Of a DNA stretch of 62,757 nt, positions 55,849 to 62,757 are shown one piece after another. The DNA comes from Phycisphaerae bacterium (GTDB lineage: Bacteria > Planctomycetota > Phycisphaerae > UBA1845), in the NCBI GenBank assembly GCA_029260235.1, contig JAJDDP010000040.1, forward strand, positions 1 through 62,757, given 5' to 3'. Numbering within the stretch: the stretch's first letter is position 1; each line of letters starts with the position of its first letter. The notes under the pieces were generated by a model, which saw nothing but the letters and a program-made list of their open reading frames with translations, made no database searches and had not been told where the DNA came from. The position numbers and the translations under genes are program-made.

Positions 55849-56907
55849 CTAAACAGCCTCAGACCGCAACTTAGCCCCGCAGAAGATGCAGTACAGATCT
55901 TCGCTATGCACGAACGCCCGGCAAGAAGCACACCGCGGGATTTCAGCAGCGATCTGATGCCCACAGTGAATGCAAAACTGATCGCCGCCACCAACCACAC
56001 CCTTGCACGAAGTACAGCGATGACGACCGCTGACCCTCTGAGCATCCGTTGGCGTGACTGCCTGCGGAATCGGCGGCGGCGACTTCTGCCGACCACCGGC
56101 TTCGATCATGTCCAACATCTCTTGGGCCGACGCCAACCGCCGATCCAGGCGGGTATAGCTTCGTCGAAAAGTCTCGTCCAGGCTCTTGGGCACGTCAGAA
56201 CGAAGGGATCCGGGCAACTCCGTACCGCTAGGCCGTTCACCCATCAACAATTCAAACAGCACAATGCTACAAGAATAAAGGTCGCTCCGGGCATCAACCT
56301 CGCCACCTTGCTTCTGCTCGGGGGCCATGTAGGCGATGGTGCCTGAGATGTCGTTTCCATCTTCGGTCAGCATGCTTCCTGACTGCATGATCGAGACCGT
56401 GGTCATGTCGCCTGTCCGACCCAACCCGAAGTCGGTCACCTTGACCGCCTTAGCCGAAACAGTGGCGATCTGATCCAGGGGATGCTGGATCAAAATGTTG
56501 GCCGGTTTGATGTCGCGATGAATCAAGCCCGAACCGTGAGCGGCCGTCAAGGCATCGAGCAATCCACACATGATCTCAACGACGGCTGGTATGGGCAGGC
56601 CAGTGGCATTGGCATCGATCACCTGCCGCAGCGAAGGGCCGTCAACATATTCCATGATCAGGTATGGCGGATCCGCATAGGGGTCCAAATCGACGGCCCG
56701 GACGATGTTCGGATGTTTCAAGCCATGAATGGCAACCCCCTCGCGCTGCAGGTTGCGCACATACTGAGGATCGGTCGGAACCTTGATAGCCACATGCTTA
56801 TCGAACATGTGATGGCGAGCCCGCCAAACTTGACCAAAGCTGCCCTGGCCCACCTGCTCTTCGAGCAGGTAGTTGTTAATTCGATCTCCGATTTGGGGGC
56901 TTGACAT
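55849..56907 (-). CDS. Ser/Thr protein kinase with two C-terminal zinc ribbons
   Basis: A 352-residue cytoplasmic Hanks-type kinase. It has VGQGSFGQV (19-27), Lys42 (AIKVP), HRDIKPAN (130-137; Asp132), DFG (159-161) and APE (195-197), so it is predicted active. Residues 298-343 form two zinc ribbons (C298, C301, C312, C315 and C326, C329, C340, C343). There is no membrane segment. It is the gene before the zinc-ribbon membrane protein, so it may phosphorylate components of the membrane-remodelling set. Confidence 0.9.
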   Translation of the reverse strand: MSSPQIGDRINNYLLEEQVGQGSFGQVWRARHHMFDKHVAIKVPTDPQYVRNLQREGVAIHGLKHPNIVRAVDLDPYADPPYLIMEYVDGPSLRQVIDANATGLPIPAVVEIMCGLLDALTAAHGSGLIHRDIKPANILIQHPLDQIATVSAKAVKVTDFGLGRTGDMTTVSIMQSGSMLTEDGNDISGTIAYMAPEQKQGGEVDARSDLYSCSIVLFELLMGERPSGTELPGSLRSDVPKSLDETFRRSYTRLDRRLASAQEMLDMIEAGGRQKSPPPIPQAVTPTDAQRVSGRHRCTSCKGVVGGGDQFCIHCGHQIAAEIPRCASCRAFVHSEDLYCIFCGAKLRSEAV

Positions 56908-56940
56908 GACCCACCTTCTCCAAACGAACAGCGCGGGGAA

Positions 56941-57354
56941 TTAGAATTCGTCGCATCGGTCGGCCTGATAGTCGCAGACCAGGAAATTATAAACCCCTGC
57001 CGACAGAAATCCAAGCAATAGCACGATCCAGGTCAAGGTATTATGCCCGCCTGCGCCTCCGGCCAAGAACAGGGCGACCCCAACATCGACGGCCAGATAG
57101 CCTGCCAACATCAGGCCGGCAGCGAGGTTCGATTCCTTCTTCATCACCCAGGGTGGGACAAAGAACAGTGCCCAAGGCCAAACTACCACAAAGCCCAGCC
57201 AAGCCAACACATACTTGATGACCAGCCAAATAGACTGCAGTTGCTCTGGGTGCCGCCAGAACCAAATGATGCCACCGGCAGAGGCCACCACCAGCACCGC
57301 GGTCAAAACCTTGCCGCCAACGTATTTCCCGATGCTTTCCCACATCATGCTCAT
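56941..57354 (-). CDS. Small integral membrane protein
   Basis: A 137-residue protein with about four membrane helices (residues 15-32, 42-65, 78-97 and 105-125). No catalytic or ligand motif was recognised. It starts about 30 bases upstream of the kinase on the same strand, so it may begin the kinase/zinc-ribbon/ESCRT-III-like operon. Function unknown. Confidence 0.7.
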   Translation of the reverse strand: MSMMWESIGKYVGGKVLTAVLVVASAGGIIWFWRHPEQLQSIWLVIKYVLAWLGFVVVWPWALFFVPPWVMKKESNLAAGLMLAGYLAVDVGVALFLAGGAGGHNTLTWIVLLLGFLSAGVYNFLVCDYQADRCDEF

Positions 57355-57555
57355 CCCTCAGCCACAGGCTGACTTAGCGACATCCATCCACCATGAATGT
57401 ACCGCATTCGTTGCTCAGGGGCGATTACAATTGACCAAAAGGAATCGAATCGCAGCCGCCCAACCCAAGCAGGCCGCTTACGCGCGCACCGTCTTCTATG
57501 GCGCAGAGGCTTGCACACCTGGGTATTCGTAAGAACTGCTCCGATATTGGGAGAA

Positions 57556-58926
57556 TCAGACTTGGGCACCGGCCATGACGATGCGATTCTTGCCTTGATC
57601 CTTGGCCTTGTACATCGCCCGATCCGCTGCCTGCAGCAATTGACTGGGGGAGCTTGCACCGGATTCGGTCGTGCTTGCCACCCCGGCACTAATGCCGAGG
57701 GTGACCCGCGGCCACTGCTCTGCCAGGTCAATCGCAAACTTATCGGCAATGCGACTGGCGAGGATTTGGGCTCGGTCGCTGGAGGTGTGGGGCAGGAGAA
57801 TGATGAATTCATCGCCCCCAAACCGGGCGGCTAAATCGGCAGCCCGAAGCTGGCTGGAAATGGTCGTCGCCATGGTGATCAGAACCTCGTCGCCAACTTG
57901 GTGTCCAAACTTGTCGTTGACCCCCTTGAAGTCATCAAGGTCAATCATCAGACATGACAAGTCTGCACCATAGCGAGTTGCCTCAGAGAATCGATGGTCC
58001 ATGACTTCGCTAAGATGGCGCCGATTGTACAGGCCTGTCAACGGCTCACGTACGGCAAGCTCGTTCAGCTGTCGAGTTCGGTATTGAACACGGTTTTCCA
58101 AGTCCGCATTCATGGTGACGATTTGTTGGTGCTTACGGTGCAACTCGTCGGCCATGACGTTGAACGCTGAAGCCAAGTCTCCGATCTCGTCGTTGCGGCG
58201 GACCTTGCTCCGTGCAGAATAGTCGCCGTGTGCAAAGCGCCGCACAGCCGAAGAAACTTCTTTGATGGGCACGACCGCAAATCGAACAACCAAGAAAGCA
58301 AGCGGAATGGTGCCAGCCAAGATGGCGATCATGATCCCAGAAACTAAATCGACAGACGAGGCCAAGTCATGCATGGTTTGATCGACATTCAATCCCAACT
58401 GAACGTAGCCGAGCAGGGGTTTGACATTCTCGTCGATTGAACCTGCGAAGCTAATCGGATACGTTACCCGGAAATGGGCCGGGCCGCCGGATGAACGGTC
58501 CACGAATATGGGCCTGCCAACAACGTCATCCTGCGGAATGGACTTGGGATCACTCATCTTGCCCAAGAACCCATCAACACCGGCCAATCGCGTTCCATCC
58601 GTGTTGGTAAAGCGTACAAAAACGATCGGATCACCGTCGCAAAACTCGTCGGCCAGCCATTGCAGCATGGAGTGGTCTCCCCGCAGCAATGATTCGGTAG
58701 CTCCCTTGGACAAGAGTGAGGCAAGCTGGGAACACTCTTCGCGGGCCTGCTGATTTGCGGTATGGCTGACCACTTCCACTACGACGATGCCAATCATCGC
58801 AGCCAGGGAGAGCATCAGGGCTAGAACCAGGAGCGTGAATCGCAACTGCAGCCCGACCCCGCCGCCACTCTCCGACCTGAAAGGCGGGGCTTGAGGTGTC
58901 TGTGTGTCGATTGGCTCTGTCATCAC
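57556..58926 (-). CDS. Membrane diguanylate cyclase
   Basis: A 456-residue c-di-GMP synthase. A membrane helix (about 28-55), an extracytoplasmic sensor region, a second helix (about 195-215), a HAMP linker and a coiled coil precede the GGDEF domain (about 290-455). The active site is intact as RFGGDEF (about 371-377), and the product-inhibition site RAAD stands five residues before the motif. The ligand is unknown. It probably raises local c-di-GMP, opposing the HD-GYP protein at 5979-7217. Confidence 0.92.
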   Translation of the reverse strand: MMTEPIDTQTPQAPPFRSESGGGVGLQLRFTLLVLALMLSLAAMIGIVVVEVVSHTANQQAREECSQLASLLSKGATESLLRGDHSMLQWLADEFCDGDPIVFVRFTNTDGTRLAGVDGFLGKMSDPKSIPQDDVVGRPIFVDRSSGGPAHFRVTYPISFAGSIDENVKPLLGYVQLGLNVDQTMHDLASSVDLVSGIMIAILAGTIPLAFLVVRFAVVPIKEVSSAVRRFAHGDYSARSKVRRNDEIGDLASAFNVMADELHRKHQQIVTMNADLENRVQYRTRQLNELAVREPLTGLYNRRHLSEVMDHRFSEATRYGADLSCLMIDLDDFKGVNDKFGHQVGDEVLITMATTISSQLRAADLAARFGGDEFIILLPHTSSDRAQILASRIADKFAIDLAEQWPRVTLGISAGVASTTESGASSPSQLLQAADRAMYKAKDQGKNRIVMAGAQV

Positions 58927-58987
58927 CCAAGACCTACTGGGGACATTACCCCATTACCCTAACCATACGATACGCACAGCCGTTGCA

Positions 58988-59150
58988 AGCGAAACGAGTT
59001 TCGCTCACGCGGTCGCCAACAGCGTGCATAGTCCAGATTCGTTATCGGAAAGAGTGAACACTGTCTGAAGGGCAGGGCGGGTGCCAACGGCTATGAATAT
59101 CGTTGGGGAGGAAGTCCGAAGTATGGCGGGCTAGCGAGATTCGCTTACGC
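58988..59150. repeat. Two similar hairpin-containing segments in a gap
   Basis: AGCGAAA-CGAG-TTTCGCT (58988-59005) is a perfect hairpin followed by CACGCGG. A second copy, AGCGAGATTCGCTTACGCGG, lies near 59134. CCAACG and CGTTGG form a further stem near 59082-59104. They might be an old repeat or transcription end signals. The gap otherwise (58927-59197) holds no gene. Confidence 0.35.
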
Positions 59151-59197
59151 GGCCAAGGCCTCGGAACGGGGGGCCGATAATGAGAAGCGTATCAGCT

Positions 59198-60232
59198 TCA
59201 GGATCCAGGATGTGGGGTCGCCGTCGGGCTGGTGACTTCGACATCCGATGGAAGACCGGCCCGCTCGCGGAGAATGCCGAACTTGTTGCCGACCTCGGTC
59301 GCCATCCGGGAGTTGGGGAACTCCTCTGCGATCTGGACACCAATCTCCAGGGCGTCCCGCCAGCGCTCTTCGCTCACTGCAAAACGGAATCGTACGCCGA
59401 GCTGCTCGAGCTTCCCTTTCACGACCTTGCGGGCGGATTCTTCCAGTTTCTTCACCTCATCGCCCGTCAGGTAGCCATCTAGTTCCTTGAGGGTAGCCAT
59501 TCCTGTGTCGATGTCGATGTCGTCTCGCCGTACCGCATCGGTAAAGCTCTTGATCAGTTCTTCTTTTCGGGCCTGATGTCGGAACTTAAGCTCTTCGCGT
59601 AACTGTGCGAAACGCGCCTCCTTTGGAAACGCCTGGAGCAACCGGTTGATCTCCAACTCAGCCTTGGTCCAATCATGGGCTTGAAACAGGGCTTCGATTG
59701 CAGGAACAGCTTTGTCAACCTCTTGCTGATAGAACGTAGACTGCTCTTCGTGAAGCTGCTGGCGTAGTCGGTCAGCCTCCTCCTTGAAACCAAACCGCCG
59801 TTCGATCTCAGAGATGAAATGCCAAGCGGCTTCCCAGTTGTGGGCTGAGATCTCTGATTGGATCGCTCCGCGGAGCGCGATGCGCTCTTCCTCGCGGTGG
59901 GCGAGTGATCTGGCTGAATCCGAAATCCGCGTATTATCCACCACGTCAGCTAGGCGTCGCTGGTGCTTCTGAAGCTCTTCAAGCACATCCTGCATCACGG
60001 CTGAGACACGCACGGTGTTGGCATCAAGCCGGATGGAGATGAACCCAATGATGGCAGCAAAGGAACACGACAGAACCGCTGCGGCGCCGGCAAAGATCAA
60101 CCAAGCCTTCTGGGGATTCGAGGGCTGGATGATCCCCAGCACCACCATGACAATTCCCCCGATGATGCCGAGGGTCGCGAGCAGGGCTAAGACCAATCGA
60201 AATTTGGAAAACCGAGCTGCCTGTCCGTACAT
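59198..60232 (-). CDS. Membrane protein with coiled-coil/TPR-like soluble domain
   Basis: From ATG 60232 it is 344 residues (an open frame extends to 60283). Two membrane helices (about 14-35 and 45-65) are followed by a long helical region (about 75-325) with TPR-like spacing and coiled coil (LRQQLHEEQSTFYQQEVDK, WTKAELEINRLLQAF). The last residues are Pro/Ser/Thr-rich. The family is not recognised. It is on the same strand and near the ESCRT-like genes, but separated from them by the cyclase. Confidence 0.65.
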   Translation of the reverse strand: MYGQAARFSKFRLVLALLATLGIIGGIVMVVLGIIQPSNPQKAWLIFAGAAAVLSCSFAAIIGFISIRLDANTVRVSAVMQDVLEELQKHQRRLADVVDNTRISDSARSLAHREEERIALRGAIQSEISAHNWEAAWHFISEIERRFGFKEEADRLRQQLHEEQSTFYQQEVDKAVPAIEALFQAHDWTKAELEINRLLQAFPKEARFAQLREELKFRHQARKEELIKSFTDAVRRDDIDIDTGMATLKELDGYLTGDEVKKLEESARKVVKGKLEQLGVRFRFAVSEERWRDALEIGVQIAEEFPNSRMATEVGNKFGILRERAGLPSDVEVTSPTATPHPGS

Positions 60233-60329
60233 AATCCGACGCTTCCTTCCCACAGACCGCGGGCAAAAGAACTCGCCTACCAACCGTAGTCTAATCTAAA
60301 GTCGGCTAGATGGGACGTCAATTCTGGGG

Positions 60330-60491
60330 CTAGGCATTCTGGCGATCTAGAGCCCTTTGGGCGTCTTGAACCTGTTTGTGCAAGACACGCGAATGGCGGA
60401 GTACCCGCAACTCGTCGGCGACGAGCTTGAGGAACAGCACGCCGCCCATCAAGGCAATCAAGATCGGAATGATCATCGCCCAAGGTACCAT
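60330..60491 (-). CDS. Very small single-span membrane protein
   Basis: From ATG 60491, behind GGAG, it is only 53 residues. A membrane helix (residues 5-24, IIPILIALMGGVLFLKLV) is followed by a basic coiled-coil tail (LRHSRVLHKQVQDAQRALD). It lies about 100 bases upstream of the TM/coiled-coil gene on the same strand, so they may be coexpressed. Longer upstream frames to 60686 lack a ribosome site. Confidence 0.6.
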   Translation of the reverse strand: MVPWAMIIPILIALMGGVLFLKLVADELRVLRHSRVLHKQVQDAQRALDRQNA

Positions 60492-61152
60492 TGGTGGCTC
60501 CAACTCTACCGTTCCCGCCAACTGTCGCGACCAGCAGCTGAGGCCGGCCGTTGTGTGCAATCCCCGGCTTATCGGTGAATTCGCGATACTCCTGAGGGAA
60601 CCGGCCTGTATTATCTGGTCAAGCCTCAACCGCTCGGCTGTGCGGCCTGATTCCGATAACAACCTTGCTGTCAATACTTTGCCCAAAGAATGCGAAGCTT
60701 GGCGCCGCAGAGTTGGCCGCGAAGTTGAAGTGCTGCTTGCTCCTGACTTGGATTGTGGAGAGGCGAGACTCGCCGGGCTTGTTGGGTAATCCTATAATGG
60801 CAAGGAGGAGCGCACGTAAGGTTCGTGATGATTCCGCTAGCGGCAGTCCGGGTGATATGCCTCGTATCAGGGATGATGATCCTGTTGATGCGCCTGGCGA
60901 CGCGTTTGGCTGATCACTCCTGGCGTTGTTGCAGACCATCACCCAAGCCCAATCGCTGCCTCCTTGGTGACGCAACAGCCGCGTTGATGTCTACTTGATG
61001 AACGGTGGACTGGAAACTGCGGCTGAAACTGCTAGAGTGATCGGCGCGTGAGGCATCGCCCGTAAGTTGGCCGATCCCGACGGTCATGGCCGACGACCGA
61101 GTTCCTCGGAAGGGCCCTCCAGTGCTGCTGACAACTCCGGGAGACACTGCAG
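60492..61152. other. Gap of 661 bases upstream of ilvE
   Basis: A perfect palindromic hairpin GGCGAGACTCGCC lies near 60761-60773, and TATAAT occurs at 60793-60798 without a good -35 box. A 38-codon charged frame (60797-60913) lacks a ribosome site. The ilvE leader (61090-61152) ends with a good ribosome site. Nothing else is recognised. Confidence 0.4.
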
Positions 61153-62214
61153 ATGACATCATTCGATACAACCTTCACAGGCCCGGGCACCGACATTCCT
61201 GATCTGGATTGGCCCAACCTCGCCTTCGGTTATTTACAAACCGACTACAACATCCGCCATACCTGGCGCGATGGCCGGTGGAGCGAGGGCAAATTGACCA
61301 GTGAGCCGACCATCCCGCTCCACATTTCTTCGACTTGCCTCCACTATGGGCAGGAGTGTTTCGAAGGACTCAAAGCCTACCAGACCGCCAGCGGCGACGT
61401 CGTGCTGTTTCGGGTCGATGAAAACGCCAGCCGTTTGCGCTATTCCTGCCGCAAGATTCTCATGCCTGAGATTCCCGAGGAGATGTTCATCGAGTCGGTG
61501 ATGCAGGTGGTGGACGCCAACCGCAGGTTCGTGCCTCCATATGGCACTGGGGCAAGCCTCTACATTCGCCCGCTGGTGATCGGCTCGGGCCCTATTCTGG
61601 GGGTCAGGCCTTCAGAAGAGTACACGTTCCTGGTTTTTGTCACCCCGGTAGGCCCGTACTTCAAGACGGGCTTCAAGCCGCTGGACTTCATCGTCGAAGA
61701 AGACATCGACCGGGCGGCTCCTTTGGGCGTGGGTGATGCAAAGGTAGGCGGCAATTACGCAGCTAGCCTCCGCGCCGGCGTACCGGCCAAGAAGAAGGGA
61801 TATGCCGACGTCATCTATCTGGACGCCCGAGAGAAAAAGTACATCGATGAATCCGGACCGGCCAATTTCTTTGCCATCACCAAAGAAGGTCAATACATCA
61901 CCCCGGATAGTCCATCGATCCTGCTGTCGATTACCAATAAGTCGCTTATCACCTTAGCCGGCGAAAAGGGGCTGAATCCTCAGCGTCGGCGGGTTGCCAT
62001 CGACGAAATTGTGGATTTCACTGAGGCTGGCTGCTGCGGCACGGCAGCTGTGATCACCCCGATAGGTTCGATCACCTGGAAGGACAAGAAAATAGTCTAT
62101 GCCAAGGATGGCAAGCCAGGCCCGCATTGCACCGAACTCTACAATGCACTGACCGCGATCCAAGTGGGCGACGCCGCCGATCCACATGGCTGGGTGCGCA
62201 CCATTCCTGGCTAG
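61153..62214 (+). CDS. ilvE: Branched-chain amino acid aminotransferase
   Basis: A 353-residue class IV PLP aminotransferase that makes valine, leucine and isoleucine from their keto acids. Lys197 (GDAKVGGNYAAS) carries the PLP Schiff base; HYGQECFEGLKAY and YIRPLVIGSGP are class IV motifs, and DESGPANFFAI follows. The ribosome site CGGGAG precedes the ATG. The C-terminus (DPHGWVRTIPG) is normal length. The transposase remnant begins in the same reading frame directly after its stop. Confidence 0.95.
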   Translation: MTSFDTTFTGPGTDIPDLDWPNLAFGYLQTDYNIRHTWRDGRWSEGKLTSEPTIPLHISSTCLHYGQECFEGLKAYQTASGDVVLFRVDENASRLRYSCRKILMPEIPEEMFIESVMQVVDANRRFVPPYGTGASLYIRPLVIGSGPILGVRPSEEYTFLVFVTPVGPYFKTGFKPLDFIVEEDIDRAAPLGVGDAKVGGNYAASLRAGVPAKKKGYADVIYLDAREKKYIDESGPANFFAITKEGQYITPDSPSILLSITNKSLITLAGEKGLNPQRRRVAIDEIVDFTEAGCCGTAAVITPIGSITWKDKKIVYAKDGKPGPHCTELYNALTAIQVGDAADPHGWVRTIPG

Positions 62215-62751
62215 GCTGGCCGCTTCGTCGAAGAACGGAACGGCTACCGGCTTTATGAGTGCTTCGTCGATGGCACCTTCTCCAAAGCCAAAGGTGGCGG
62301 AGATGGCATCGGCAACACAAAAGCCGGAAAGGGCGTCAAAATCATGGTCCTGGTGGATGCTCGGGGATTGCCGGTGGCTATCGACACATGCTCGGCCAGC
62401 CCGCACGAGAGCAAACTCGTCCAGCCACTTTTTGATTTCATGCTGACCGTAGAAAACCCGAAGCGTTTGATCGGCGACAAGGCCTACGACAGCGATCAGT
62501 TGGCTGATGAGCTTGGCGAGCAGGGCATTGAGTTGATCTCCCCGCACCGCAAGAACCGCAAGCCCGAGAACGTCACGCAAGACGGTAGGCCGTTGCGACG
62601 ATACAGGCGGCGATGGAAGGTCGAACGAACCATCGCATGGATTCAAAACTACCGCCGCCTCTGCATTCGATGGGAGAAATCGACGAAGCTGTTCCAAGGG
62701 TTCCTCCATCTCGGATGCACCATGCTATTGCTCAAACACGTTTTGGGATAG
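62215..62751 (+). pseudogene. 5'-truncated IS5-type DDE transposase
   Basis: The frame directly after the ilvE TAG reads RFVEERNGYRLYECFVDGTFSK and continues to 62751. It holds all three catalytic residues of an IS5-family transposase, Asp in FVDGTF, Asp in GDKAYDSD and Glu in RRWKVERTIAW, but lacks the N-terminal 80-100 residues and any start. So the insertion sequence is a fragment. The right terminal repeat, if any, is beyond the window. Confidence 0.8.
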
Positions 62752-62757
62752 GCTCTA

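Noticed and set aside
59060-59120. RNase P RNA-like fragments (GGGCAGGG, GGTGCCAACG, GAGGAAGTCC)
   Set aside because: They occur in an order unlike rnpB, one A is missing from the conserved GAGGAAAGTCC, and the conserved 3' core (ACAGAAYCCGGCTTA) is absent downstream.
60793-60913. TATAAT box and 38-codon frame in the ilvE gap
   Set aside because: The box has no -35 partner and overlaps the ATG; the frame has no ribosome site.

Overview
The window looks like chromosomal DNA of a planctomycete, most likely near the Phycisphaerae. The evidence is the mix of genes: a dockerin-type exported protein, a type IV pseudopilin-like protein with an N-terminal cleavage motif and a C-terminal glycine/aspartate-rich tail, ribonuclease Y next to a YmdB-type phosphoesterase, several HtrA proteases, an FHA-GAF-PP2C protein, zinc-ribbon Ser/Thr kinase, and many TPR proteins. 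Coding density is high and no rRNA or tRNA gene was recognised. The phylum assignment is inference from gene content.

Layout. 1-10 kb: AMP nucleosidase (cut by the window edge), gpsA, a small exported protein, an FHA-GAF-phosphatase, a GspE/PilB ATPase, an HD-GYP protein, folP, moeB-like and a stress protein. 10.5-13.4 kb: a lipA-tmk-holB operon behind a good promoter, then a 1.2 kb gene-poor stretch holding a decayed dockerin fragment. 14.6-21.2 kb: methyltransferases, an HtrA-like lipoprotein and a tight block (methyltransferase, CelD/GNAT-like, polysaccharide deacetylase) typical of envelope polysaccharide loci. 21.7-30 kb: TPR proteins, a TPR-YggX fusion, a TMTC-like glycosyltransferase, an OmpA-like lipoprotein, prepilin peptidase and a double CDGSH protein. 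30-46.3 kb: a two-component pair, pseudopilin and dockerin proteins, HtrA, SerA-like, DsbD, rny-ymdB, clpS. 46.6-62.7 kb: an Rrf2 regulator, then a long block of minus-strand genes, then ilvE followed immediately by a 5'-truncated IS5-type transposase.

The most interesting region is 47.8-57.4 kb. On one strand it carries an AAA+ ATPase with an N-terminal MIT-like domain and Vps4/katanin-type motifs (49667-50785), three proteins that look like ESCRT-III/Snf7 (CHMP) family members (52432-53037, 53404-54012 and the C-terminal half of 54089-55552, the last preceded by a putative winged-helix domain), an SPFH-like protein fused to a beta-propeller, a membrane-anchored zinc-ribbon protein, a Ser/Thr kinase with two zinc ribbons, and membrane proteins. 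One ESCRT-III-like protein ends in a helix whose spacing resembles the MIM1 motif by which eukaryotic CHMP proteins bind the Vps4 MIT domain. Taken together this reads as a candidate bacterial ESCRT-like membrane-remodelling system with its own disassembly ATPase, membrane scaffold and signalling kinase. Domain calls were made by eye and need profile and structure searches.
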